A DNA stretch of 64,000 bases from Devosia limi DSM 17137 (GCF_900128975.1 NZ_FQVC01000006.1:237369-301368), one strand, 5' to 3'. Counted from the first letter of the stretch, positions 1-8,558 are shown. A program made the numbers and translations. The notes: generated by a model from the sequence alone, not told the origin.

Positions 1-1
1 T

Positions 2-208
2 AGCCCCACCACTCCGACTGGCCGCGTCACGGCGATAGCCGCCGATCTGGCCGAGCCAGCCGAAAAGCTCTCGCAAATCTGCTATCGCCTCTCCCGCGCG
101 AAGCGCAACCATCTGCATCGCTTCGCCCTTGACCGGAACACTAGCCTGCAGACTGTCATCGACGAGGCCATCGACGACTTCTTGGCAAAACACCAGGTCG
201 AGATCTAA
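2..208 (+). CDS. Ribbon-helix-helix-like protein, C-terminal fragment
   Basis: An open frame runs in from the left edge and stops at 206-208, giving 68 residues without a start codon. Its second half (RAKRNHLHRFALDRNTSLQ then TVIDEAIDDFL) has the basic strand followed by two amphipathic helices seen in ribbon-helix-helix DNA-binding proteins such as plasmid ParB-like or antitoxin proteins. The first part is rich in Pro, Thr and Ala and looks like a linker. It lies in the integrase-bearing element and is followed at once by a perfect 14-bp inverted repeat. A partition or antitoxin role is possible, but the partner gene would be outside the window. Confidence 0.5.
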   Translation, partial: SPTTPTGRVTAIAADLAEPAEKLSQICYRLSRAKRNHLHRFALDRNTSLQTVIDEAIDDFLAKHQVEI

Positions 209-220
209 AAAAACGCTGTC

Positions 221-254
221 ATGCTGTCTTGCTAACTTGCTAGCAAGACAGCAT
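221..254. repeat. Perfect 14-bp inverted repeat, 6-bp loop
   Basis: Bases 221-234 (ATGCTGTCTTGCTA) and 241-254 are exact reverse complements around ACTTGC. The site starts 12 bases after the stop of the ribbon-helix-helix gene, is preceded by an A run (207-213), and has no T run after it. It could be an operator or centromere-like site for that protein, or a terminator read leftward. Confidence 0.75.
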
Positions 255-349
255 CGACAGGTATCCCGGCGACGCCATCGGCGAAAAAGCGTTTGTGACT
301 TTCATCATCCGACCGGATGCTAAGATCAGTATCTCCTGGATGACCGACC

Positions 350-682
350 GTGACGCAGATTTATCTTACTCGCCGCCAAGTGGCTGAACTCTATCCGATT
401 TCGGAGCACACATTGGCCAAGCTCGCGTATGCTGGACGCGGGCCGACGTTCTACAAACCAACGGACAAAATTCTCTATCGCCCCGAAGATATCGACGCCT
501 GGATAGCGGCCTCGGTGGTCCTGCCAACGGACGCCAGCGTGCCACGCCCAGCGTCAAAGAAGCGACTGGCCGGTCGCGGCACATATGCCCGCACGGCGAG
601 CTTTGATGCCCCTCAGCCGCCCGGTGGCGGACGCAAGTCCCTGCCGCCGTCGCCGAAGTCGGTCCTACGCAAGAAGGACTAA
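350..682 (+). CDS. Excisionase/AlpA-like helix-turn-helix protein
   Basis: This 110-residue protein starts with GTG at 350. Residues 5-53 form a MerR/excisionase-type winged helix: LTRRQVAELY, ISEHTLAKLAYAGRGP, then YRPEDIDAWI, the usual ending of helix_turn_helix_17 domains. The C-terminal half is a basic Pro/Ser/Arg/Lys tail of low complexity. Such proteins act as recombination directionality factors or small regulators in integrative elements, which fits the two recombinases downstream. Specific targets cannot be inferred. Confidence 0.65.
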   Translation: MTQIYLTRRQVAELYPISEHTLAKLAYAGRGPTFYKPTDKILYRPEDIDAWIAASVVLPTDASVPRPASKKRLAGRGTYARTASFDAPQPPGGGRKSLPPSPKSVLRKKD

Positions 683-986
683 CCTCCCGCAAGCCGCTGC
701 AACCGTGAAACTTGGGCGGGTCGGAAACAATCAACCGATCTGCAGTGACCCGGCCATCCTCCCTGGAAGTCGTCAGTATGGCCTGATGCCGGGACATGTC
801 ATGCAAGGCCAATGCGTTCGCCAGATTCGTCGCAGCGACGCTGGCCAGTTAGGGGGCTACCACGTGACCTCAGCGCAATTGGCCCAGACGCGCTTTACGC
901 GTCCGGGCCTTCAACATGGAGATCATCATGCGCGGCGGGTTTCATGACCAGAGTGTCGCGCCACCTCTGGCACGGAACAAATCCGA
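683..986. other. Non-coding gap between HTH gene and first integrase
   Basis: No convincing gene is seen in these 304 bases; open frames here lack a plausible start or domain. The right edge (965-983) holds the first of three copies of a direct repeat (core TGGCAMGGAACAAATC) that recurs upstream of both recombinase genes. Confidence 0.5.
965..983. repeat. Direct repeat copy 1 near recombinases
   Basis: CTCTGGCACGGAACAAATC lies just downstream of the left integrase stop. It matches 3316-3334 at 18 of 19 positions, and its last 16 bases match 1987-2002 with one change. Confidence 0.6.
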
Positions 987-1928
987 CTAACGGATTTTCG
1001 GTGACGCAGGCTGCAATGGCGTTGCACGCGCATTTACCTTGTCGATCATGTCAACTGTGGCACCAATGGTGGCCGCGTGCTTCCAGCCAGAACTGCGCGG
1101 GGCGTAACTCCTGTTGGCCGTGCGCGTCGATCTGTGACCTGCAATCGCTGCGATTTCGGGGGCACTCTTACCGGCGGCTTTGAGATTGGCGATACCCTGA
1201 TGGCGCGTTGTATAGAGCGCGCATGGCTCGATGCCGAGGCGAATGCAAGCGCGGCGCAGTCGATGCCCGAGGCGATCGATCAACAGATCGAGTTGCTCCT
1301 GGCTGGCCGTGGCGAAATCAGCAATCAACTGTTCTATCGAGGCAGTCTCGTCCTCCGAAATGCCTGCGAGATCCAACTCCCGGAAGTCCCCAAGCCCACG
1401 CTGGTTGGTCGTCTTGCGACTCCGCACAGTCAACAGGTCCCCCTCGATTGCGGCATCCGAATATTCTGACGGTCGCAGGACCAGCAGGATGCCATGGACC
1501 AGCAGGCGCACCAGCAGCCTGTCGTCCAGCTTTCCCCTCTGCCACAGGAAGGTGCATACCTTGCCCAGGTCGTCCTTTGTCACATTCTTGCGCTTCTTGG
1601 CCGAGGTGCGCGTCGGAGCGTCGGCCGGGCGCGGGCGGGGTCGGCAGGAAAGCGCCGCGCGATGGACCGCTTCCTGTTCGATACCGAGTTGGCCAAGATC
1701 GACCGCCGCGTCCACAGCCCATGTCAGGGCGGCGAAATATTTGCGAAGGCTGGCAGGCTTGTATTCGTCATGCAAGTCGCCGAGATAATTGATGGCTTCC
1801 AGCAGCGTCGCCTGACGCCCGAGGGCCTCGTCGGCCCGCCGCATCAGCATCGCCACCCGATCGGCATATTCGCTGACCGTACTCTCCTGCTGGGTCACCA
1901 CAACGCCCAGCCCATCAACCCGATCCAT
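987..1928 (-). CDS. Tyrosine recombinase/integrase-like protein
   Basis: The protein is 313 residues if translation starts at ATG 1928, which has a GGGGAA ribosome site; longer in-frame starts run into sequence with a non-coding look. The C-terminal half carries degenerate tyrosine-recombinase boxes: LRPSEY (box I Arg), a Lys in RSRKTTNQ, YTTRHQGI (box II, Tyr replacing the first His of HxxR), AGHRSTRTANRSY with the second His and the candidate nucleophile Tyr. The N-terminal part resembles a SAM-like core-binding domain. It follows a canonical integrase on the same strand, separated by a 15-bp inverted repeat. The altered box II makes catalytic competence uncertain. Confidence 0.7.
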   Translation of the reverse strand: MDRVDGLGVVVTQQESTVSEYADRVAMLMRRADEALGRQATLLEAINYLGDLHDEYKPASLRKYFAALTWAVDAAVDLGQLGIEQEAVHRAALSCRPRPRPADAPTRTSAKKRKNVTKDDLGKVCTFLWQRGKLDDRLLVRLLVHGILLVLRPSEYSDAAIEGDLLTVRSRKTTNQRGLGDFRELDLAGISEDETASIEQLIADFATASQEQLDLLIDRLGHRLRRACIRLGIEPCALYTTRHQGIANLKAAGKSAPEIAAIAGHRSTRTANRSYAPRSSGWKHAATIGATVDMIDKVNARATPLQPASPKIR

Positions 1929-1986
1929 GCCAATTTCCCCGTTACTCGACGGACTTCTCATCCGCTCGCAACACTGGTCGGGAGCT

Positions 1987-2002
1987 TGGCAAGGAACAAA
2001 TC
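1987..2002. repeat. Direct repeat copy 2 near recombinases
   Basis: TGGCAAGGAACAAATC is identical to the core of copy 3 (3319-3334). It lies 59 bp upstream of the left integrase start. Confidence 0.6.
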
Positions 2003-2045
2003 GGACGGCGGCGCTGTGAGGCGGCAACGCACAATCCGCTGCAGG

Positions 2046-2088
2046 TAACACTTTTCCCGCGCCAAAGGCGTTTGCGGGAAAAGTGTTA
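2046..2088. repeat. Perfect 15-bp inverted repeat between the recombinase genes
   Basis: Arms 2046-2060 (TAACACTTTTCCCGC) and 2074-2088 are exact reverse complements around a 13-bp spacer that itself contains GCC-AAA-GGC. The site lies 28 bp past the stop of the right integrase and 118 bp before the start of the left one. There is no T run, so it does not read as a simple intrinsic terminator; the geometry is compatible with a recombinase core site. Confidence 0.7.
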
Positions 2089-2116
2089 CTTCGGCGCGAA
2101 CCTGTGCATCGCCGCA

Positions 2117-3274
2117 TCAAGAAGCGGACTTGCCAGCCTCAATTGCCTTGGCTTGCACAACTCCGGGCAGTGGCAGGAGACGAGAGCCGCCACGCTTCAT
2201 GGCGCGCAAACGCGCAACGCTGTCATCGACCTTAGGATGGCGATAACGGAGCAAGCTTTTGACGTCGACATGGCCCGAAAAGTCCATCACCTGTTCGCTG
2301 GTCCAGCCAGCATCGAAGCAGCGCGAAATGGCTTCATGCCGGAAATCGTGCCAGCGCAGCGTGCCAACAGCGACGAGATCGAGGCGCCCCATGCTCCTGG
2401 CCCGCTTGGCGGCGCGTTTGCGGGCAAGTTCAAAGGCCTTTTTGAGCAAATTGCCCGTGACCTTGAAAATCTTGCCGCCCAGCTCACGACCAGGAAGCGC
2501 GTCGATGATCCTAACGGCCTTTTCCGTGAGCAGGAGGTAGCGGCCCCTCCCGTTCTTGGCATCGGCCAACCATACGGTTCCCTTGTTTCGCTCGTAGCCC
2601 TCCCATTCGATGCGCAGCATCTCGCTACGGCGGCACCCGGTTTCCAAGGCAAACTCGGCGGCAAGCGCGACGATGGGATTTTCCGCCATCACCAGTTCTG
2701 CAAACAGCAGAGCCTCTTCATCCTCCAGAATCCGGCGGATGCGCTCATCGATCGAACTGGGCGCTTTGATGCGTTCGAGAGGCGAGTGCCTCAATTCATA
2801 TTTCCAGGCCGCAGCGGCGAAAATAGGCTTGAGCAGCCGAATGTCGCGGCCAACCGAGTTCGGCTTGACCTCCTCGAGACGATCGGCAATCCAGTCCTCA
2901 AACATGTCCTGTGTGGCATCCGACAATGCGGTCGAGCACAGGAGGGGATTCCTGCGGCGGAAGGCGCCCAGCCTATAGAGCTCGGACTGCGCGCCCTTGA
3001 CCTTGCGTTTGCCGGTCTTGAGCGCAGCAATGGCGTCATCGATCACATCGCCAACAGAGGTGCGACGACTGATCAGACGATCAACTTTGTGCCCGAGGTT
3101 CTGGTCGCTGAGGACCGTCCTGACGAACTGGCGCGCGTCTTCGAGGTCATCGAAGGACGCGTTGTGCTGGGGAAAGCCCTTCTTGCGTATTTTGACCTGA
3201 TAGGATGTCAGGCGTCCATCAGCGGAAATCCGCTCATAGATATAGTGTTCGCCTTCAAGTTTGACGGTCGGCAT
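2117..3274 (-). CDS. Site-specific tyrosine integrase
   Basis: This 385-residue protein is a phage-type tyrosine recombinase. An AP2-like arm-binding region (SYQVKIRKKGF, residues about 24-34) is followed by a SAM-like core-binding domain (about 70-165) and a catalytic domain with ETGCRRSEM (box I Arg), a Lys in WLADAKNGRG, HDFRHEAIS (HxxR), FSGH and the nucleophile Tyr in LLRYRHP. It sits 142 bp beyond the 3' end of tRNA-Arg(CCG), the standard arrangement of an integrase beside its attachment site. It most likely integrates and excises the element extending left of the window. Confidence 0.9.
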   Translation of the reverse strand: MPTVKLEGEHYIYERISADGRLTSYQVKIRKKGFPQHNASFDDLEDARQFVRTVLSDQNLGHKVDRLISRRTSVGDVIDDAIAALKTGKRKVKGAQSELYRLGAFRRRNPLLCSTALSDATQDMFEDWIADRLEEVKPNSVGRDIRLLKPIFAAAAWKYELRHSPLERIKAPSSIDERIRRILEDEEALLFAELVMAENPIVALAAEFALETGCRRSEMLRIEWEGYERNKGTVWLADAKNGRGRYLLLTEKAVRIIDALPGRELGGKIFKVTGNLLKKAFELARKRAAKRARSMGRLDLVAVGTLRWHDFRHEAISRCFDAGWTSEQVMDFSGHVDVKSLLRYRHPKVDDSVARLRAMKRGGSRLLPLPGVVQAKAIEAGKSAS

Positions 3275-3315
3275 GGAGCATTTTCTTTCGCGTTATGGCG
3301 AAAGGCTCGTGCAAA

Positions 3316-3334
3316 CTCTGGCAAGGAACAAATC
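3316..3334. repeat. Direct repeat copy 3 near recombinases
   Basis: CTCTGGCAAGGAACAAATC lies 42 bp upstream of the right integrase start. Copies upstream of both integrase genes suggest a shared promoter element or arm-type binding site. Confidence 0.6.
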
Positions 3335-3415
3335 GATTCGGGATAATTTTCTGGGGCGTTGTCCCAAAACCTGTCCCAAACTTAATGTGTTACATCAAGA
3401 ACTTAGGGTAAGGTT

Positions 3416-3492
<77 letters not shown>

Positions 3493-3914
3493 ATCCGGTG
3501 CGCGGAGCAGAACTCCGGCTGAATGGGCGCAACCTAACCAAAGCCGGGCGGGCGCGCAACGGGGTTCGCGGGAATTGTTGGCCGATGTGGCAACAACAGA
3601 CGCCCGGGGATCGCGGCGGGGCAATCGGCGCCCATGGGCGGCCGGCCCTCCGGCAGGAAGCCGCGACAGGCGGATGCCCTGCTTTCCCACACGCAATCGC
3701 CAAATGCGGCCGTTTGCCTCGCTGATCGACAATCGCCCAATCTGGCCGTGACCAAGCCGCCAACAGCCCTTAAGAGAGCCGCATGCGGGCGCGAACGGGG
3801 CCTTGGCATCGGGCCAGCCCTGGATTTGCCATCAAGCTGCCCCGTTTCGGGCTTATCGCGCCATAAGGACATGAACAGGCCGCGCTTGGCGCGCCGCTGG
3901 CAAATGGGCAGAAC
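3493..3914. other. Intergenic region, tRNA-Arg / lytic transglycosylase
   Basis: These 422 bases separate the divergent tRNA-Arg and transglycosylase genes and should hold both promoters. No coding frame with a recognisable domain, repeat or hairpin stands out. Confidence 0.4.
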
Positions 3915-4463
3915 ATGAGCAAGACAGCGGCACTGGCAGGCCTCGCGGCAATCCTGACACTCAGCGTGTCCGGCTGCGCCATCAGCGGCATCAAGCCGGC
4001 GCCCGGTCCTGCGACTGCGGCCATTGCCGCGATGGCGCCCACCCAGCCCGGCCATGTGCCCGATGCGGCTGCGGTGCCGATGTTTTCCGATGCGGCGCTG
4101 GGCTATGTCGGCTCGCCCGGCCTTGATGGGCTGATTGCCCATTACGCCACCCAATATGCGGTGCCCGAGCACCTGGTGCGCCGGGTGATCGTGCGGGAAA
4201 GCAATTACAATTCGGCGGCGCGCAATGGGCCTTATTGGGGGCTGATGCAGATCAGTCATGCCACCGCCAAGGGCATGGGGTTCAAGGGCGCTGCCGGCGG
4301 CCTGCTCGATCCGGAAACCAATCTGCGCTACGCGGTCAAATACCTGGCCGGTGCCTATGTCACCGCCGGGGGTAACGAAGACCAGGCGGTGCGCTTCTAC
4401 GCCAGCGGCTATTACTACGACGCCAAGCGCCTGGGCCTGCTTGAAAAGAGCGGGCTGCGCTGA
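3915..4463 (+). CDS. Lytic transglycosylase, SLT-domain lipoprotein
   Basis: This 182-residue protein begins with a lipoprotein signal peptide (LTLSVSGC; lipobox Cys near residue 21), so it is probably anchored in the outer membrane. An SLT/lysozyme-like domain follows from about residue 70: RESNYNSAARN carries the catalytic Glu (E95), then GPYWGLMQIS and ETNLRYAVKYLAGAY. Such enzymes cleave the MurNAc-GlcNAc bond with formation of 1,6-anhydroMurNAc during wall turnover. It is short for the family, a minimal catalytic unit without accessory domains. It is flanked by a 15-bp tandem repeat and a convergent receiver gene. Confidence 0.88.
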   Translation: MSKTAALAGLAAILTLSVSGCAISGIKPAPGPATAAIAAMAPTQPGHVPDAAAVPMFSDAALGYVGSPGLDGLIAHYATQYAVPEHLVRRVIVRESNYNSAARNGPYWGLMQISHATAKGMGFKGAAGGLLDPETNLRYAVKYLAGAYVTAGGNEDQAVRFYASGYYYDAKRLGLLEKSGLR

Positions 4464-4510
4464 TCGGGCGTAAGGCGCTGAGGGCGCCGCTCGAGACAGC
4501 TGCCAGTTCA

Positions 4511-4570
4511 GCGCCAGGTCATCTAGTGCCGGGTCATCTAGTGCCGGGTCATCCAGTGCCGGGCCATCAT
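4511..4570. repeat. 15-bp tandem repeat, four copies
   Basis: Four head-to-tail units at 4511, 4526, 4541 and 4556 follow GTGCCGGGTCATCTA with one to three changes each. The last unit overlaps the stop codon of the receiver gene on the minus strand, so the array lies in its 3' untranslated region. The short period suggests slippage expansion. Confidence 0.8.
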
Positions 4571-4944
4571 CGCTCCGACAGCAAAGGCTCCAATTGGGCC
4601 TTGAGCTGGTGCTGGTCATAGGGCTTGTTCAGCCGCGGCAAGGCGCATTGCACGCCATCGGGCAGGTCGGCATAGCCCGTCGCCAGCAGGACCGGCAGGC
4701 CGGGAATAAGCGCCTGCGCCGCATGGGCAAGTTCCACCCCGGTCATGCCGGGCATTGCATAATCGGTGAGCAGCAGGTCGATACGCGCGCCGCTCTGCAG
4801 CAGCGTCAGGGCCTGCGCGCCCGAATAGGCCTCGAGCGCTGCGTGCCCCAGGTCCTGCACCATGTCGGTGGTGTTCATATTGATCAGCACGTCGTCATCG
4901 ACCACAAGTATGGTCCATGGCGGTGCTGGCGTCACGCTCGTCAC
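4567..4944 (-). CDS. Single-domain response regulator receiver
   Basis: Starting at GTG 4944, which has an AAGGAGA site six bases upstream, the protein is 125 residues and consists only of a CheY-like receiver; a GTG seven codons earlier would include the ribosome site in the coding region. The acidic pocket DDD follows ILVV, the phospho-acceptor is Asp61 in LLTDYAMPG, the switch Thr is in LLATGYA and the conserved Lys in LNKPYD. There is no output domain, so it probably relays phosphate or binds a partner. No kinase is adjacent. Confidence 0.85.
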   Translation of the reverse strand: MTSVTPAPPWTILVVDDDVLINMNTTDMVQDLGHAALEAYSGAQALTLLQSGARIDLLLTDYAMPGMTGVELAHAAQALIPGLPVLLATGYADLPDGVQCALPRLNKPYDQHQLKAQLEPLLSER

Positions 4945-5175
4945 GTCGTCTCTCCTTGTTGTCACGCCCTGTTGTCACGCAGAGATCGCCCCGCGGCGCC
5001 AGCCAGGCTCTGGCACGGCCGGCGCCCTTGGTCACTGCGCTGGCGCGCCCTTATGTGCAACCAATGCGTAAAAACTGCCTTGGTTGCCCGCAGACGCCAC
5101 AGAAACGCCCGCTGGCCCTTTTGGCAGCTGCCAATGTGCCCTAAAGTCCTCGCTCGCCTTATTGGGAATCGCTTC

Positions 5176-8085
5176 ATGCATCTGCTGCTCGTCGACGGCT
5201 CGGGTTATATCTTCCGCGCCTTTCACGCCCTTCCTCAGCTCAATCGCAAGTCCGATGGCCTGCCCGTCGGCTGTGTCCAGGGCTTCTGCAACATGCTGTT
5301 CAAGCTGACCGAGGACCTCAAGGGCGAGGATCAGCCGACCCATATGGCCGTCATTTTCGATGCCAAGGGCAAGACCTTCCGCGACGATTTCTACCCCGAA
5401 TACAAGGCCCACCGCCCGCCGGCGCCCGAAGAGCTGGTGACGCAATTCCCGCTGACCCGCGCCGCGACGCGGGCCTTTTCCATTCCCTCCATCGAAATGG
5501 AAGGCTGGGAGGCCGATGACATCATCGCCACCTATGCCTGCAATGCCCGCCAGGCCGGTTACAAGGTCACCATCGTCTCCTCCGACAAGGACCTGATGCA
5601 GCTGGTGGAGCCGGATGGCTCGATCCGCCTGCTCGATACCATTCCGCGCCCCGGCCAGCCACCACTGCGCTGGATCGGCATGGACGAGGTGTTCACCAAG
5701 TTCGGCGTTACCCCCGACAAGGTCATCGACGTGCAGGCGCTGTGCGGCGACAGCGTCGACAATGTGCCCGGCGTGCCCGGCATTGGTGTCAAGACTGCGG
5801 CCGAGCTGATCAACCAATATGGCGATGTCGAAAACCTTTTGGCCCATGCCCACGAGATCAAGCAGCCGGCGCGTCGGCAGAAGCTGATCGACAATGCCGA
5901 GATGGCGCGGATTTCCAAACGCCTCGTCACCCTGTCGCAGGACGTGCCGGTCGAGCTGCCGCTCGATGCGCTGGCGCGTGTGCCGATGGCGCCCGAAGCG
6001 CTGTTCCCTTTCCTCAAGGCGATGGAATTCGCCACCATCACCAAGCGCCTTGCCGGGCTGCTCGGTGCCGATCCCACTCTCTACGAGGCCGATCCGGAGC
6101 TGGCTGCCAGCGGCCGCGATCCGCGCAAGTCGGCCGATCTCTCGGTGGCCCGCGCCAAGCTGGCATCGCCGCAGGTGCCCGGCACCGGCCCGGCCCTGCA
6201 CGCCCAGGAAGTGCACGCCAAGATCCGCGCCATCCCGGTCAATTACGACGATTACGAGATCGTCACCACGCCCGAGCAGCTCGATGTCTGGCTCAAGCGC
6301 ATCATCGACAAGGGCCATGTCGCCATCGATACCGAAACCACCGGGCTCGATGCGCAGGCGGCCGATCTCGTCGGCATCTGCCTTGCCACCGAGCCCGGGA
6401 ATGGCTGCTATATTCCGGTGGGCCATTCGCGCGGTGCCGCCAGCCTTCTGGAGGAAGGCGGGCTGGTCGAAGGCCAGCTGCCGATCCGGCTGGTGATCGA
6501 TGCGCTCAAGCCGCTGCTCGAAGACAAGTCGATCCTCAAGATCGGCCAGAACACCAAATATGAAATCTCGATCCTGGCCCGCTATGGCATCACCATGGCG
6601 CCGATCGATGACACCATGCTGCTCTCCTATGCGCTCGATGGCGTGCAGTATAACGGGCTCAACGTGCTGGCCGATAACTGGCTGGGCCATACCTGCATTG
6701 CCTTCTCCGATCTCGCCGGTACCGGCAAGCACCAGAAGACCTTCGACCAGCTCGAAATCGCCCCCGCCGCACGCTATGCCGCCGAGGATGCCGATATTAC
6801 CCTGCGCCTCTGGCATGTGCTGAAGCCGCGCCTCGCCGCCGAAAATGCCACGACGCTCTATGAAACCCTCGAGCGCCCCCTCGCCCCGGTGCTGTCGCGC
6901 ATGGAGCAGCGCGGCATTTCGGTCGATCGGCAGATCCTGTCGCGGCTCTCCGGCGAATTCTCGCAGCGCGCCGCCGCCTTCGAGGCCGAGGCCCATGAGC
7001 TGGCCGGGCAGAGCTTCAATCTGGGTTCGCCCAAGCAGCTGGGCGAAATCCTCTTCGACAAGATGGGGCTGGAGGGCGGCACCAAGACCAAGACCGGCGC
7101 CTGGGCCACCGGCGCCGACGTGCTGGAAGACCTGGCGCTCAAGGGCGTGCCGCTGGCACGCACCATTGTCGACTGGCGCCAGCTGACCAAGCTCAAGGGC
7201 ACCTATACCGATGCCCTGCCCGCCTATATCAATGCCCGCACCGGGCGCGTCCACACCTCCTATAGCCAGGCTTCGGTGCTGACCGGGCGCCTGTCGTCCA
7301 ATGATCCCAACCTGCAGAACATTCCGGTGCGCACCGAGGACGGCCGCAAGATCCGCTCGGCCTTCGTCGCCGCCCCCGGCAAGATCCTGATTTCGGCCGA
7401 TTACAGCCAAATCGAATTGCGGGTGCTGGCCCATATCGCCGATATCCAGGCGCTCAAGGATGCGTTCGAGGAAGGCCTCGACATTCACGCCATGACCGCG
7501 TCGGAAATGTTCAACGTGCCGGTCGAAGGCATGCCCTCCGATGTCCGCCGCCGCGCCAAGGCGATCAATTTCGGCATCATCTACGGCATCTCCGCCTTTG
7601 GCCTGGCCAATCAGCTGGGCATCGGCCGCGGCGAGGCCGGCGATTACATCAAGACCTATTTCGAGCGCTTCCCCGGCATCAAGGACTATATGGACGAGCA
7701 GCGCCGCCGGGTGAAAATCGACGGCCACGTCACCACCATTTTCGGCCGCAAGGTGCAGTTCCCCAATGCCAATTCGGCCAATCCGGCCGAACGCAGCTTT
7801 GTCGAACGCGCCTCGATCAATGCCCCCATCCAGGGAAGCGCCGCCGACATCATCCGCCGCGCCATGATCCGCATGGAACCCGCGCTCAAGCAGGCCAACA
7901 TCGACGCCGACATGCTGCTGCAGGTCCATGACGAACTGATCTTCGAAGTGCCCCTGGGCACCGAAACTGCGGCCATGGCCGCGATCAAGACCGTGATGGA
8001 AGGCGCCGCCGAACCGGCCGTGCGCCTGTCCGTCCCGATCCAGGTGGACGCGCATGCGGCCCACAATTGGGACGAGGCGCATTAG
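5176..8085 (+). CDS. polA: DNA polymerase I
   Basis: The ATG at 5176 gives 969 residues, the usual length; upstream in-frame starts would add non-homologous sequence. The 5' nuclease domain occupies roughly 1-290 (EADDIIATYA, SSDKDLMQLV, GDSVDNVPG). The proofreading domain is intact, with DTETTGLD (D385, E387) and Y534xxxD538. The family-A polymerase domain shows TGRLSSNDPNLQNIP, SADYSQIELR (D742), RRRAKAINFGIIYG and VHDELIFEV (D919). The enzyme removes RNA primers, fills gaps and acts in repair. It is monocistronic and followed by a dense repeat array. Confidence 0.98.
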   Translation: MHLLLVDGSGYIFRAFHALPQLNRKSDGLPVGCVQGFCNMLFKLTEDLKGEDQPTHMAVIFDAKGKTFRDDFYPEYKAHRPPAPEELVTQFPLTRAATRAFSIPSIEMEGWEADDIIATYACNARQAGYKVTIVSSDKDLMQLVEPDGSIRLLDTIPRPGQPPLRWIGMDEVFTKFGVTPDKVIDVQALCGDSVDNVPGVPGIGVKTAAELINQYGDVENLLAHAHEIKQPARRQKLIDNAEMARISKRLVTLSQDVPVELPLDALARVPMAPEALFPFLKAMEFATITKRLAGLLGADPTLYEADPELAASGRDPRKSADLSVARAKLASPQVPGTGPALHAQEVHAKIRAIPVNYDDYEIVTTPEQLDVWLKRIIDKGHVAIDTETTGLDAQAADLVGICLATEPGNGCYIPVGHSRGAASLLEEGGLVEGQLPIRLVIDALKPLLEDKSILKIGQNTKYEISILARYGITMAPIDDTMLLSYALDGVQYNGLNVLADNWLGHTCIAFSDLAGTGKHQKTFDQLEIAPAARYAAEDADITLRLWHVLKPRLAAENATTLYETLERPLAPVLSRMEQRGISVDRQILSRLSGEFSQRAAAFEAEAHELAGQSFNLGSPKQLGEILFDKMGLEGGTKTKTGAWATGADVLEDLALKGVPLARTIVDWRQLTKLKGTYTDALPAYINARTGRVHTSYSQASVLTGRLSSNDPNLQNIPVRTEDGRKIRSAFVAAPGKILISADYSQIELRVLAHIADIQALKDAFEEGLDIHAMTASEMFNVPVEGMPSDVRRRAKAINFGIIYGISAFGLANQLGIGRGEAGDYIKTYFERFPGIKDYMDEQRRRVKIDGHVTTIFGRKVQFPNANSANPAERSFVERASINAPIQGSAADIIRRAMIRMEPALKQANIDADMLLQVHDELIFEVPLGTETAAMAAIKTVMEGAAEPAVRLSVPIQVDAHAAHNWDEAH

Positions 8086-8133
8086 GCAGGGCTCGAACGC
8101 CGCAGCGTGCGAATACCCACCGGGTCATCAACT

Positions 8134-8248
8134 CCCACCGGGTCATTCCGGCGCAGGCCGGAATCCATGCTGAGGCCCTGCCCATGCATCCAGTTCCGGG
8201 AGAGGCCACAGCATGGATCCCGGCCTCCGCCGGGAGGCATCGGGGATG
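8134..8248. repeat. Palindromic repeat family A, copy 1
   Basis: Two imperfect palindromes form the unit: ATTCCGGCGCAGGCCGGAAT near the left and GATCCCGGCCTCCGCCGGGA near the right, joined by about 50 bases that begin CCATGCTGAGG and end GGCCACAGCATG. It lies between polA and the GIY-YIG gene. Confidence 0.85.
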
Positions 8249-8258
8249 GGAGTTCCGC

Positions 8259-8558
8259 TTAGACCTGCATCACCTCAGCCGACAAATCCCGCCAGTCGGG
8301 ATTCATCTCGGTGATCAGCCGGATTTTCCATTCGCGCTGCCATTCCTTGATGCGTTTCTCGCGCTGGATGGCGGCCAGAGGATCCGCGTGGACCTCGTAC
8401 CAGACCAGTCGTTCGACCTTGTGGCGGGCGGTGAAGCTCTGGGGAAAGGCATGGGTCTTGTGCTGCCAGATGCGCCCAGCGGGATTGCCGGTGACGCCGG
8501 TATAGAGCGTCCCGTTCTTCATGCTCGCCATCATGTAGACGATGAAGATCCTCCCCAT
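8259..8558 (-). CDS. GIY-YIG domain nuclease-like protein
   Basis: From ATG 8558 the protein is 99 residues and is a single GIY-YIG domain of the YhbQ/UvrC-N type (COG2827-like). It has FIVYMMASMKNGTLYTGVT (the GIY and YIG positions are IVY and YTG), then RIWQHKTHAFPQSFTARHKV, LVWYEVH and a Glu in AIQREKRIKEW. The open frame continues upstream, but there it translates repeat A (MDSGLRRNDPVG), so the internal ATG is preferred. The gene is flanked on both sides by family A palindromes at 8134 and 8631. Confidence 0.85.
   Translation of the reverse strand: MGRIFIVYMMASMKNGTLYTGVTGNPAGRIWQHKTHAFPQSFTARHKVERLVWYEVHADPLAAIQREKRIKEWQREWKIRLITEMNPDWRDLSAEVMQV

Noticed and set aside
24..323. Open frame at 129-323 on the plus strand
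   Set aside because: It overlaps the better-supported ribbon-helix-helix frame and the palindrome and has no domain-like composition.
2072..3346. Long plus-strand frame opposite the right integrase
   Set aside because: It is the antisense shadow of a clear tyrosine integrase and has no recognisable motif.
5032..8082. 1016-codon minus-strand frame opposite polA
   Set aside because: It is a high-GC shadow of DNA polymerase I; composition is Gly/His/Asp-rich and no domain is seen.
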